A stretch of DNA of 59,751 nt, taken from the NCBI GenBank assembly GCA_028693055.1, contig JAQUWD010000019.1:1-59751 (forward strand), written 5' to 3'. This document shows, piece by piece, positions 43,269 to 51,742 of the stretch. The stretch is from Eubacteriales bacterium. Lineage in GTDB: Bacteria; Bacillota; Clostridia; Christensenellales; Aristaeellaceae. The number at the start of each line of letters is the position of its first letter. The first letter of the stretch is position 1. Under the pieces are notes generated by a model. That model searched no databases, had not been told where the DNA came from, and saw only the letters and a program-made list of their open reading frames with translations. The position numbers were made by a program, and so were the translations under genes.

Positions 43269-44885
43269 ATGAAAGCGCAACCTTCCGAAGCGTTGAGCCG
43301 CTTTAATCAACAAGCTAAATGGAACGGCAAGGCACACCGAGCATGCTTTTTTCTATGCGCGGCGTGCCTTGCTCTCTATACCGCCTATGCGGTTTATTTT
43401 GCCAAAAGCGGATTTTTAAAGAGCGGGGTAGAAACCGCTGTTTCGCTCCTCTTCTTTTTTTGCTTTGCACTGTTTTTCTTTTGCTTATATTTATGGGGGG
43501 CTGAGAAACTGAAGGCCTGCGCGCCCAGACCGAAGGCGAGAAACGCGAGGCTTAGCCCAATGGTTTTTGCCCTAACCGCCGGAATTGCGCTGATGCTCCT
43601 AGGCAGCGCTTTTGCGAGCTGTTACCCCGGCGGCGTCAGCTACGACGCGGCTAATCAATGGCGGCAGGCGCAAACCGGTGAATTTAACAATTGGCATCCG
43701 GTTTTTCATACGCTGTTGATTTGGCTTTTTACCCGCGTTTTCAATAGCTACACCTTTGTAGTGCTGGTACAGCTGGTCTTCTATGCAATGGCGCTGGGTT
43801 ATGCCGCAGCCGTGCTTCATCAAAACGGCGTGCCCGCTTGGCTGGCTGTAACAGTGTGCGCCTTAGTGACAGACAGCGCCCCTGTGAAAAACGCGCTGAT
43901 GTATGTATGGAAGGATAACGCCATGACCATTGGTTGCCTGGTGTTATTCAGCCAATGCACCCGCCTGCTTTTCAGCAGAGGAAAATGGCTGCAAAAGCCT
44001 TTGAACGCTCTAGCCTTTGGCTTGATGCTCGCCTTTGTTACACTGGTACGCCATAATGGATTTTTGTTTTCTGTACCGTTGCTGGCGCTGGTGCTGTGCT
44101 GCTACGGTTTGCGCCAAAAGGGTGTGCGTGTGGCGACTCTGGCCTTTGCGCTGTGTATGCTGGTGGTAAAGGGGCCCCTTTACGGTGCGCTGGACATTGT
44201 CTATCCGTCCAATACGACTGAAGAAGCCGTTGGAATTCCCATGATGATTCTGGGCAATGCCCGGCAGACAGCGCCTGAGGCGCTGGATGCCGAAACCGTT
44301 GCCTTCCTAGACCGTCTCGCGCCTGAGAAGGATTGGCAGACCGTTTATAGGCGTTCCGACTATAACGCCATTAAGTTTACCTATCCCAGAGAATACATCA
44401 AGGAAATCCCCATTACGGACATTGTAAGCATGGCGCTGCGCACAGCGTGTCGAGCGCCTCGGCTGGCTTTTGACACCATCAATGAAGCCACCTCGCTGGT
44501 ATGGGATGTGAGTGGTAAAAACGAGGGTTACGAGTCCGTATCCAACTCCGGCGACCTGCCGGAGGCTGCCTATGGTAATGATAAGCTGCAGAGAATCGGC
44601 AAGGCCCTCAGCGCGGTTTGGGAGGCTCCCTTATCATTTTTGCCCCTTCAATGGTTGACCTGCAATATCGGCGTGCAGCTGCTGCTCCTTTTGTGGGTTA
44701 CTCTATGGGCGCTTTACCGCGGCGGGGTGGATCGGCTGCTCTTCGCCGTGCCTGTTTTGTGCTATCATTTGGCGACTATGCTCATGCTCTGCGGGCAGGA
44801 CGCACGCTTTTTTCAGTATTCGATGGCGCTCTCTCTTCCGGCTATCGTCGCCTTGCTCTATGCTCCCGCAACTGAGGGTGGTTAA
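43269..44885 (+). CDS. Polytopic membrane protein, DUF6020-like (possible GT-C type glycosyltransferase)
   Basis: A 538-residue integral membrane protein with about twelve hydrophobic segments. After the first helices there is a conserved-looking luminal block, YPGGVSYDAANQWRQAQTGEFNNWHPVFHTLL, whose Asp and Trp-His-Pro pattern resembles GT-C glycosyltransferases and the DUF6020 family. A large extracytoplasmic loop around 340-450 lacks membrane segments. The ATG at 43269 follows AAAAAGGGGCG; the frame opens earlier at 43170 but overlaps lysC. Donor and acceptor are unknown; cell-envelope glycan assembly is a guess. Confidence 0.72.
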   Translation: MKAQPSEALSRFNQQAKWNGKAHRACFFLCAACLALYTAYAVYFAKSGFLKSGVETAVSLLFFFCFALFFFCLYLWGAEKLKACAPRPKARNARLSPMVFALTAGIALMLLGSAFASCYPGGVSYDAANQWRQAQTGEFNNWHPVFHTLLIWLFTRVFNSYTFVVLVQLVFYAMALGYAAAVLHQNGVPAWLAVTVCALVTDSAPVKNALMYVWKDNAMTIGCLVLFSQCTRLLFSRGKWLQKPLNALAFGLMLAFVTLVRHNGFLFSVPLLALVLCCYGLRQKGVRVATLAFALCMLVVKGPLYGALDIVYPSNTTEEAVGIPMMILGNARQTAPEALDAETVAFLDRLAPEKDWQTVYRRSDYNAIKFTYPREYIKEIPITDIVSMALRTACRAPRLAFDTINEATSLVWDVSGKNEGYESVSNSGDLPEAAYGNDKLQRIGKALSAVWEAPLSFLPLQWLTCNIGVQLLLLLWVTLWALYRGGVDRLLFAVPVLCYHLATMLMLCGQDARFFQYSMALSLPAIVALLYAPATEGG

Positions 44886-44936
44886 GTATTTCTGGCGATG
44901 ATACAATGGAAATGTATGACAGAAAGAATCAAATAC

Positions 44937-44966
44937 TTGCCAAAATTCTTACGTTTGTGTTACAAT
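44937..44966 (+). promoter_or_regulatory. Promoter for the anti-sigma/sigma gene pair
   Basis: TTGCCA (44937-44942) and TACAAT (44961-44966) separated by 18 bp, about 40 nt before the start of the first gene. Confidence 0.6.
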
Positions 44967-45007
44967 AAAGCTTATCCTTGGTAAAGATTGCCCGGAGGTA
45001 GAAACTG

Positions 45008-45391
45008 ATGACGGATAGGAGCCATGGGATTTCCTTGAAACTGCCCGCAAACCCAGAGGATCTGCTAATCGCCCGCATGACCTTGGGTGGTTTGGGGATG
45101 CTTGCCGGGCTGGACGCGGACACAGTAGGAGATTTGCGGACTGTGACCAACGAATGCTGTGATTGTCTTATGCACCAAAACGTGCTGCCTTCTTCTATTC
45201 TGATGGAGGGATGGGTAATGGAGGGACGGCTGTTTTTTAGCTTCATGGCGCAGGGAAATGGCGGCCAAAATTTGGAAACTGGGCTGGATATGGATATTGT
45301 ACGCGGGATATTGGAAACGCTGATTCCCGTTGTAAAGGTACATTCCGACCAACGCGGCGTATACAGTATCGAATGCTCCATACCAGTATAA
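45008..45391 (+). CDS. RsbW/SpoIIAB-like ATP-binding protein (probable anti-sigma factor)
   Basis: A 127-residue protein with the size and secondary structure of a GHKL serine-kinase anti-sigma factor. The N-box equivalent is DLRTVTNECCDCLMHQ (about 38-53). The following G1 box, normally DxGxG, reads AQGNGG and lacks the usual Asp, so ATP binding may be weak. The last strand, GVYSIECSIPV, is typical. Placed 13 nt before a SigB/SigF-type sigma gene, it most likely holds that sigma factor inactive. No anti-anti-sigma (STAS) gene is adjacent. GGAGG at 44994-44998 supports the start. Confidence 0.78.
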   Translation: MTDRSHGISLKLPANPEDLLIARMTLGGLGMLAGLDADTVGDLRTVTNECCDCLMHQNVLPSSILMEGWVMEGRLFFSFMAQGNGGQNLETGLDMDIVRGILETLIPVVKVHSDQRGVYSIECSIPV

Positions 45392-45404
45392 GTGGGAGGC
45401 AGCT

Positions 45405-46142
45405 ATGAACGACGAGCGATTGATCCCACTTTTGGAGCAATATGTCAAGACCCATGACGTTGCGCTTCGGGATCAGCTTTTTGAGGCGTACCTACCTTTG
45501 TGCAAAACGGTGGCGGGTAAATTTATGGGTCGAGGCGTCCCGCGGGAGGACTTGGAGCAGGTGGCGGGCATGGCGCTGCTAAAGGCACTGGAGCGTTATG
45601 AACCGGAACGCGGGTTTCGATTTGTCACCTACGCCGTACCCACGGTGACCGGCGACGTGCGGAACTATCTGCGGGATAAGGGCAGCGCCTTGAGAATTCC
45701 CCGCGATTCTCGACAGAAGTTATATGAAATGACGCAAGCGCAGGAGCAATTTGAACGCGAGCATCTGCGCACGCCTACGGCTATGGAGCTGGCGAAGCTC
45801 ATGGGCATTACGCCCGATGATCTTTTGAGCCTGATGAATATGAAGGCTCAGACAGATATGGCGTCTCTGGATGTGCCGGTCGGTGAAGAGGGCGACGCTA
45901 TGCTTTCGGATATGCTGGGACAAAACGACGACGGCTTTGAACGGTTTGAGCAGAGCGAATGGATGCGGTGGATTTTTTCCAAGGTATCCGAAAAAGAGCG
46001 GGATTTACTCAGCCTACGCTTTATCGACCGCTTAGGGCAGAGAGAAACCGCGCAGCGGTTGGGCGTATCCCAGATGCAGGTTTCCAGAATGGAGAGACGG
46101 GTTCTAAATCGGTTACGCTTTATTGAAAAGAGCGAGGCTTGA
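45405..46142 (+). CDS. SigB/SigF/SigG-family RNA polymerase sigma factor
   Basis: A 245-residue group 3 sigma-70 factor. Region 2 includes EAYLPLCKTVAGKFMGRGVPREDLEQVAGMALLKALERYEP and GFRFVTYAVPTVTGDVRNYLRD, region 3 the RTPTAMELAKLMGITPDDLL segment, and region 4 LSLRFIDRLGQRETAQRLGVSQMQVSRMERRVL. The GxVxDYLRD-type motif and lack of region 1 place it with stress (SigB) or sporulation (SigF/SigG) factors; which one cannot be decided from sequence alone. It is coupled with the preceding anti-sigma-like gene. Confidence 0.92.
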   Translation: MNDERLIPLLEQYVKTHDVALRDQLFEAYLPLCKTVAGKFMGRGVPREDLEQVAGMALLKALERYEPERGFRFVTYAVPTVTGDVRNYLRDKGSALRIPRDSRQKLYEMTQAQEQFEREHLRTPTAMELAKLMGITPDDLLSLMNMKAQTDMASLDVPVGEEGDAMLSDMLGQNDDGFERFEQSEWMRWIFSKVSEKERDLLSLRFIDRLGQRETAQRLGVSQMQVSRMERRVLNRLRFIEKSEA

Positions 46143-46184
46143 TTGAGAAACCATGGATGATAGGTTGAGGGAGGGAAAGCGAAG

Positions 46185-47738
46185 ATGCAGCCAAATCAGG
46201 GCGGAGGCGGAAATCCGTATCAGCCCTATACCGCCGAGCAAATGCAAAGCTGGCAGCAAACAGGCATACCGCCTCAAATGACGCCTGAAATGATGCAGCA
46301 AATGTGGACGGGGCAGCAGCAATGGCAGAACGTCCCTTATACGGTCCCGCTACAACAAATGACGCCGCAGCAGATACAGCAGATGCAGTACGACGCATAC
46401 GTGTGGCAGATGCAGCAGATGCAGAACGGGCAGCCAATGCCGGGAGCGCCGTTCATGCCCGGTGGGCAACCCATACAGCAAACGATCTATAATCAGCCCG
46501 GAGGAAAGCACCCCAAGAAGCCGAAAAAGCCAAGGGCTCCCGGGCAGCGTCGTCCCTTGCGAAGCGTGCTGATTACCATACTGGTGCTAGGCGTGCTGGG
46601 CGGTGGAATCGCTTACTACTTGCAAAACATCGCTTCTAGCCACCCGGCCACAGCAGTGATCGAGCTGGGGTCCATGAGTACCTCCTATACGGGGGATGCG
46701 TTGATTGTGCGCAATGAAACGGTTTTTGACGACGAAGGCGTACAAAATATAAAATATGTGGCGCAGGAGGGCAGCGTCGCTTACCGTGGTAATGTTCTGT
46801 GCTATGTTTATTCCACCGGCTACAGCACCGCAGAAATGACTACCCTGCAGGATTATCGAGATCAAATCAACGATTACCAGCAATCCTTACTAGCTAGTGA
46901 AACCGCCTACGATCAACGCATGGAGCGCTTGGAAACGGACGTGGTGGAGCGCGGGCTGGAGGTTCGCAGCCTTGTACATGGCTCGCGAGGAAATCTCATC
47001 AATCAGGAACAGATTTTATCAACAGCCATTACGCAGCGGCAGAATTACTTTCGCTCCAAGTATTCTACGGACATGCGCCTGAACCGCTTGTATGACGACG
47101 AGAGTACGCAGGAGCAGCGGATTGAAAGCTGGATCAAGCCGTCTGTAGCCACTCAGGAGAGCATCGTTAGCTTTTATACGGACGGCTTTGAGACGGCGCT
47201 TTCCCCCTCCGCTTACCTCAACTATACGCCCACGCAGGTACGCTCGATGATCAATGGTGAAAAGCCGCAGTCCAGCGCTTCTGATCGCGGACGCACGGAT
47301 CTATACCGGCTTGTGAAGCAGGATAACTATGCGGTGCTGATGCTCATCCGAAACAATACATGGAGCCCAAAGGATGGGGAAACCTATAAGCTGGTGCTAG
47401 AGCAGTTTTCCAGCACCATCGTCAACGCTCAGGTGCTATCCTCCAGCCGCACTGGCAGCGAGCTTTTGGTACGGCTCGCCGTATTAGGCGATGTGAAGGA
47501 TGTGCTGTATATGCGCACCTGTCAGGCGCAGCTGGGGGAAAATGCGGACTGCTTGGTGGTACCCAGCGCCGCACTTTACAACCAAAACGACCAGCGAGGC
47601 GTTATCATCACGGATGATGAGGGCGTACAACGGTTTGCACCGGTGACTGTGCTTCAGGAGGAAGCGGGGAAGGCTTATATTTCTTCTCTGCAGACAGGCG
47701 TTTTAAAACCGGGCATGTCGGTTCAGCTTTTCTATTAA
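46185..47738 (+). CDS. HlyD-like membrane-anchored protein of the SepF cluster
   Basis: A 517-residue protein. Residues 1-95 are cytoplasmic and rich in Gln, Met and Pro (repeated QQMTPQQIQQMQ-like stretches); a Lys/Arg-rich segment (108-127) leads into a single transmembrane helix (about 128-147). The outer part has a barrel-sandwich hybrid-like VRNETVFDDEG...AQEGSVAYRGNVLCYVY start, a helical region (210-265), and a C-terminal barrel ending VQLFY, as in HlyD-type adaptors. Proteins of this type commonly precede yggS-sepF in Clostridia. GGAGGGAAAG upstream supports the start. Role in division or envelope export is inferred from context. Confidence 0.82.
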   Translation: MQPNQGGGGNPYQPYTAEQMQSWQQTGIPPQMTPEMMQQMWTGQQQWQNVPYTVPLQQMTPQQIQQMQYDAYVWQMQQMQNGQPMPGAPFMPGGQPIQQTIYNQPGGKHPKKPKKPRAPGQRRPLRSVLITILVLGVLGGGIAYYLQNIASSHPATAVIELGSMSTSYTGDALIVRNETVFDDEGVQNIKYVAQEGSVAYRGNVLCYVYSTGYSTAEMTTLQDYRDQINDYQQSLLASETAYDQRMERLETDVVERGLEVRSLVHGSRGNLINQEQILSTAITQRQNYFRSKYSTDMRLNRLYDDESTQEQRIESWIKPSVATQESIVSFYTDGFETALSPSAYLNYTPTQVRSMINGEKPQSSASDRGRTDLYRLVKQDNYAVLMLIRNNTWSPKDGETYKLVLEQFSSTIVNAQVLSSSRTGSELLVRLAVLGDVKDVLYMRTCQAQLGENADCLVVPSAALYNQNDQRGVIITDDEGVQRFAPVTVLQEEAGKAYISSLQTGVLKPGMSVQLFY

Positions 47739-47759
47739 CAGCGAAAGAGGGGGACGACT

Positions 47760-48491
47760 ATGGCGGAAAGTACGGAAAAAGCGATTGAAATAGCACCCTT
47801 AAACAGTGCGGTCACACAGCAGACGCTCATGCAAAATGTGTCGAACGTTTTGGCAGTTTTAAACAAAAACCGCTATCAAAATTTTCCATCTGCACGTTTG
47901 ATCGCTGTTACCAAGACCGTCAGCCCATCTGTAATCAATATGCTGAAACCATTGAAAATATTGGATATTGGCGAAAATCGTACCCAAGTCGCCCAGCCAA
48001 AACTGACACAAATCGCGCCTGAATTTAGGCTTCATTGGATTGGAAGGTTGCAAACCAACAAAGTAAAATATATAATAGACAAGGTATGTTTATTACATAC
48101 TCTTGATCGGTTAGCTCTGGCCCAGGAGATTGACAGACGAGCCGGAGAACGCGGACTCGTTCTGCCCACGCTCGTTCAGGTTAATATCGCTCAGGAACCG
48201 CAAAAGGGTGGAATGGCCCCGGACGAGGTTCTTCCCTTCTTGCGACAGATGCGTGATTTTCACCATTTGCACGTCGAAGGACTGATGAGCATCATGCCTG
48301 CGCAGGCTGATCCAGATGAGCTGCACGTGCTGTTTAAGGGCATGCGTCAGCTATTCGAAAAACTTCGGGACGAAGCGGTGGACGGTGTGGAAATGCGGGA
48401 GCTGTCCATGGGCATGTCCCGCGACTACGACATTGCGGCCAGCGAGGGCGCAACAATGGTGCGGGTAGGTTCTGCACTTTATCGTGAGTAA
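47760..48491 (+). CDS. YggS/PROSC family PLP-binding protein
   Basis: A 243-residue fold type III PLP protein involved in pyridoxal phosphate homeostasis. The PLP lysine lies in LIAVTKTVSP, and the family signatures HWIGRLQTNKVKY, LVQVNIAQEPQKGG, GLMSIMP and ELSMGMSRDYDIAASEGATMVRVGSALY are all present. The protein is a little longer at the N-terminus than E. coli YggS. GAGGGGGACG precedes the ATG. Its place before sepF is conserved in Gram-positive bacteria. Confidence 0.95.
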   Translation: MAESTEKAIEIAPLNSAVTQQTLMQNVSNVLAVLNKNRYQNFPSARLIAVTKTVSPSVINMLKPLKILDIGENRTQVAQPKLTQIAPEFRLHWIGRLQTNKVKYIIDKVCLLHTLDRLALAQEIDRRAGERGLVLPTLVQVNIAQEPQKGGMAPDEVLPFLRQMRDFHHLHVEGLMSIMPAQADPDELHVLFKGMRQLFEKLRDEAVDGVEMRELSMGMSRDYDIAASEGATMVRVGSALYRE

Positions 48492-48526
48492 AGATGGTCG
48501 TTCGGCTATCGTAGGAGGTTCATGGT

Positions 48527-49651
48527 TTGGGAATCTTTCACAAGTTTGGCGCTTGGCTGGCCAATACGAGCGATCAATTTATTCGAGGCGGTCAACCTAC
48601 ACGGGGTTACTATGCGAACCGAGAAGACCAGGAAGCCTATCGGCAAAATCGCTCGGATATAGACGATGAAAACGAAGGAGAAACAGGTGGAAGGTCGTCG
48701 CTTGATCCCTTTGGACATGGCGGAGACGGTGAATATGGCGGTCGGGTGCCCTATCGCAGCAAATATGATATGGAAATGGAAGCCTATCAGCAGGCGCAGC
48801 AGCAGATGAGCAACGCTGCTCAGCAGACGATGCCCCAGCAGCAAGGAATGCCTCAGCAGCAGGGAATGCCCCAACAGCAAGCAATGCCTCAACAGCCGGT
48901 GATGCCCCAGGGGGTACCTCAGCAGCGTGCAATGCCCCAGCAGCAGGGAATGCCCCAGCAGCCCATGGGAGCACGCGGCGTTTATCCGCAAGGATATGCT
49001 CCCCCTGCAAACAATGTGGTACCGTTCCCAGGTATGCATCGGGACGCGGACGGTATGGTTTACGCCCATATTGAGTATGTGGTGTTACTTCGTAGCCGCA
49101 GTGAATGCAAGGATGTTATCGGTTATATTAAGACGGAAGCCTCCGTGTTCCTGAATATGGAATTCATCGCCAGCGATAGCGAACGTCAGCGCTGTGTGGA
49201 TATGTTGAGCGGCGCCGCCTATACCCTTGGATGCGCGCTGAAAAAGATTTCTCCCCGTGGCATTTATCTCATCGCCTCTCCTACGGTTAAGGTAGTGCTG
49301 GATCCCGCCATTGAAAAGTTTAACGCTTCTCCCGAGTCTCAAGGGTATACGCCGCGCTATGAGCAAGAGGCGGGATACGGCTATAGCCGCCAGCCTCAGA
49401 GATATGAAGCGCAACGCTATGAAGCTACCGGCTATGATGCAGGAAACCCCACGTATGAAGCAGCTTCTTCCCAGCCGGTTAACAGCGGCTTTGGTGCGGA
49501 ATCACCCACAGCGCGCTTTCAGGCGCAAAGCACGCAGAGACATAACCCTCTCAACTTCAGCTCCGCAGCGGCTGGAAATCAAACCGGCAGCTATCAAGCG
49601 GTTGGCGGCTCGCATTCAACCTCTTATGCGGATGCGGAATATGCCCATTAA
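48527..49651 (+). CDS. sepF: SepF, FtsZ-anchoring division protein with long low-complexity extensions
   Basis: A 374-residue SepF; usual members have about 150 residues. The N-terminus MGIFHKFGAWLAN is a plausible membrane-binding amphipathic helix. Residues 98-150 contain seven imperfect units of MPQQQG. The SepF core is about 170-256 (YVVLLRSRSECKDVIGYIK, ERQRCVDMLSGAAYTLGCALKKISPRGIYLIAS). A Tyr/Gln/Ser-rich tail of about 115 residues follows. Translation starts at TTG 48527 with AGGAGG at 48513-48518; the ATG at 48522 is out of frame. SepF links FtsZ to the membrane and organises the septum. Confidence 0.93.
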   Translation: MGIFHKFGAWLANTSDQFIRGGQPTRGYYANREDQEAYRQNRSDIDDENEGETGGRSSLDPFGHGGDGEYGGRVPYRSKYDMEMEAYQQAQQQMSNAAQQTMPQQQGMPQQQGMPQQQAMPQQPVMPQGVPQQRAMPQQQGMPQQPMGARGVYPQGYAPPANNVVPFPGMHRDADGMVYAHIEYVVLLRSRSECKDVIGYIKTEASVFLNMEFIASDSERQRCVDMLSGAAYTLGCALKKISPRGIYLIASPTVKVVLDPAIEKFNASPESQGYTPRYEQEAGYGYSRQPQRYEAQRYEATGYDAGNPTYEAASSQPVNSGFGAESPTARFQAQSTQRHNPLNFSSAAAGNQTGSYQAVGGSHSTSYADAEYAH

Positions 49652-49675
49652 CCTGATACAAAAGGAGGAGCCTCT

Positions 49676-49948
49676 ATGTCATTTCTCATTGGTGTTATCA
49701 TATTTGTTCTTCAAGTGCTCAGCTTTGCATTGCTGGTATACTGTGTGCTCAGCTTCGTAATGCCGCAAAGCACCGTTATGGACAAGGCGCGTCCCATCGT
49801 GGAGCCCATCCTCTCTCCTATCCGGGTGTTTCTGTGCAGGCTGTTTCCCAAACTGGAAAGCATGGCGCTGGACTTTTCCCCGCTGGTTGCTTGGCTGGCG
49901 ATTGATATCGTTATCTGGCTTCTGTCGCTGCTTCGCAGTATCTTTTAA
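49676..49948 (+). CDS. YggT family membrane protein
   Basis: A 90-residue protein with two hydrophobic segments (about 5-27 and 66-86) and the conserved VEPILSPIRVFL motif in the loop. It is a constant member of division clusters after sepF; related proteins influence osmotic or envelope properties. AAAGGAGGAG precedes the ATG. The stop overlaps the ylmH start (TAATG). Confidence 0.93.
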   Translation: MSFLIGVIIFVLQVLSFALLVYCVLSFVMPQSTVMDKARPIVEPILSPIRVFLCRLFPKLESMALDFSPLVAWLAIDIVIWLLSLLRSIF

Positions 49949-50703
49949 TGAATGGCGAGCAGGATGAGGCGCAGGTCAGGCGAAGACTGGATGAAATGGC
50001 AACCCGCTGTGATTCCAGCGGCGTCGCCTGCTTCAGTGATTTTCTTTCCCCACCTGAGGCTGAATGGGCAAAGCTAGCCGCCCGTAAAGCACAGGTATCG
50101 GTAACACTGTGCGGCGGTTATGAGGATGCAGAACGGATGATGGCTTGCTTTTCCATAGTGTCAGAGCTGGAAGAGCCTTTTCCCATAGCTAACCTGCGTC
50201 TTACATGGCCCCATCAGTCCGCACCTCAGCATCGTGATCTCCTAGGCAGCGTCATGGGCTTAGGCATACAGCGTCGCTGTGTGGGTGACATCGTGGTGGA
50301 AGCGGAGCAAGCCTTCGTTTTCGTCGAAGAACGCTTGGCGAGCCATTTGAAGGACAACCTGCTATCGGCAGGAAAAATCCATCTACAGGTAGAAATGACC
50401 GAGGAATTGCCCGTTACCGCCCAATCCGTCGGTCGAGAAGTACGCGATACCGTCGCTAGCCTTCGATTGGACGCGGTGCTTGCCTCTGGCTTTAGGCTTT
50501 CCCGCGCAAGCGCTTCCGAATTGATCCGGAGCGGACAGGTGAAGCTCAGGCATATGGCAGAGCAAAGAATTGATGCGCAGGTATCTGTCGGAAGCATCAT
50601 TTCTGTGCGGGGCTATGGCCGACTCGCCCTGCAGGAAATTGGTGCTCTGACCAAAAAAGGACGCTATCCCTTGACCATGCTCCTCTACGGAGTAAAAAAA
50701 TAA
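49948..50703 (+). CDS. YlmH-like S4-domain RNA-binding protein
   Basis: A 251-residue protein with a C-terminal S4 domain at about 172-225 (LRLDAVLASGFRLSRASASELIRSGQVKL). The N-terminal part (KAQVSVTLCGGYEDAERMMACF, HRDLLGSVMGLGIQRRCVGDIVVEAEQAFVFV) matches the YlmH family. In Bacillus YlmH has been linked to rescue of stalled ribosomes and to division. It overlaps the yggT stop by one base, so it is translationally coupled. Confidence 0.93.
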   Translation: MNGEQDEAQVRRRLDEMATRCDSSGVACFSDFLSPPEAEWAKLAARKAQVSVTLCGGYEDAERMMACFSIVSELEEPFPIANLRLTWPHQSAPQHRDLLGSVMGLGIQRRCVGDIVVEAEQAFVFVEERLASHLKDNLLSAGKIHLQVEMTEELPVTAQSVGREVRDTVASLRLDAVLASGFRLSRASASELIRSGQVKLRHMAEQRIDAQVSVGSIISVRGYGRLALQEIGALTKKGRYPLTMLLYGVKK

Positions 50704-50733
50704 TTGGTTGGCCTCAACGAAAGGAGAATGACC

Positions 50734-51264
50734 ATGGCACTGACGATTGACGACATTTACGACAAAGAGTTTGCTCTAAAGGGCGGCGGATACGACCGGG
50801 ACGATGTGGATCAATTCCTTGACGAGATTTGCGATGAAATGACGAACATGCAGGAGCGTACAGCCTCCCTTGAGCAGGAATTGGCAAAGGCGCAGACCGA
50901 GCTGCGCGCCGCCAAGGAAGCAGTTCAGCCCATTGCAGCCCCTGTTGTCGCGCAGCCTGTGGAAACAGCTCCTCCCGTGGTGGTAAAGACCAGCGAAACC
51001 TTGGAAAGCATCTTGTTAAACGCACAAAAGCTTTCCGATGAGGCGCTTGAAAACGCTCAAAGAAAAGCGGACAACCTCGTAAAACAGGCAGAAGAAAAAG
51101 CCAGCAAGCTGGTGGACGACGCTCAGGAGGAGAAGGAGACGCTTGAAAAGAGTCTCGCTTCCATGAAGGACGCCGCCCGCACCTATCGCAAGGATTTCCT
51201 TGATTTGCTCAAAAAGTATCAGGGCTTGATGGAAGAAGACAGCGAGCTTATGGATATCAAGTAA
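50734..51264 (+). CDS. divIVA: DivIVA domain protein
   Basis: A 176-residue coiled-coil protein that senses curved membrane at poles and septa. The N-terminal lipid-binding domain is MALTIDDIYDKEFALKGGGYDRDDVDQFLDEI, with the usual F and R/D positions. A Pro/Val/Ala-rich linker (78-98) separates two coiled-coil segments (30-75 and 100-168). The ATG at 50734 is preferred because AAAGGAG at 50719-50725 then has 8 nt spacing; the ATG at 50728 is too close. It ends the division cluster. Confidence 0.94.
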   Translation: MALTIDDIYDKEFALKGGGYDRDDVDQFLDEICDEMTNMQERTASLEQELAKAQTELRAAKEAVQPIAAPVVAQPVETAPPVVVKTSETLESILLNAQKLSDEALENAQRKADNLVKQAEEKASKLVDDAQEEKETLEKSLASMKDAARTYRKDFLDLLKKYQGLMEEDSELMDIK

Positions 51265-51352
51265 GGCAGTGATGACAGTAAGCTTTATGCCAATCGAATG
51301 ATCGATCGCTTTTTCTGAGGGGAAAATGAGCTTAATTGACCTGAACTAGGTA

Positions 51353-51381
51353 TTGCTTTTTTCCCCAAGGCATGATACAAT
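51353..51381 (+). promoter_or_regulatory. Promoter for rpsT
   Basis: TTGCTT (51353-51358) and TACAAT (51376-51381) separated by 17 bp, about 40 nt before the rpsT start. Confidence 0.75.
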
Positions 51382-51421
51382 GTTCCTCGCGACTGAATGA
51401 ATACCAAGGAGGTGAAAGACG

Positions 51422-51682
51422 TTGCCCAATATCAAGTCTGCCATCAAACGTGTGAAGGTTACCGAGAAGAAGAGCCTTCAGAACCGCATCATCAAGACAA
51501 AGGTGAAGACCGCCATCAAGAAGTTTGACTCGGAGGTCACACAGAACGCTGCAAATGCTGGTGCTCAGTACAGTGTCACCACCTCCGCTATTGATAAAGC
51601 TGTTACGAAAGGCGTGCTGCATAAGAATGCGGCAAACCGCAAGAAGGCTCGCATGGCCAAGCGTTTGGCAAAGGCTCAGTAA
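51422..51682 (+). CDS. rpsT: 30S ribosomal protein S20
   Basis: An 86-residue S20 with the usual basic helical composition: PNIKSAIKRVKVTEKKSLQNR at the N-terminus and the KGVLHKNAANRKKARMAKRL C-terminal block. Translation begins at TTG 51422, preceded by a strong AAGGAGGTG site (51407-51415). A TTG or UUG start is known for S20 in other bacteria, where it aids autoregulation. A perfect terminator follows. Confidence 0.97.
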   Translation: MPNIKSAIKRVKVTEKKSLQNRIIKTKVKTAIKKFDSEVTQNAANAGAQYSVTTSAIDKAVTKGVLHKNAANRKKARMAKRLAKAQ

Positions 51683-51708
51683 TGAATACTGATTTTTCAG
51701 TAAGAAGA

Positions 51709-51736
51709 ACGGAAGGCAATCGCCTTCCGTTTTTTT
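51709..51736 (+). terminator. rpsT terminator
   Basis: ACGGAAGGC (51709-51717) pairs with GCCTTCCGT (51722-51730), followed by TTTTTT. The convergent gene's stop is 7 nt beyond. Confidence 0.92.
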
Positions 51737-51742
51737 ATGCCA

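Noticed and set aside
48522..48669. ATG-started reading frame at the beginning of sepF
   Set aside because: It is out of frame with the conserved SepF protein; the TTG at 48527 has correct spacing and family-like N-terminus.
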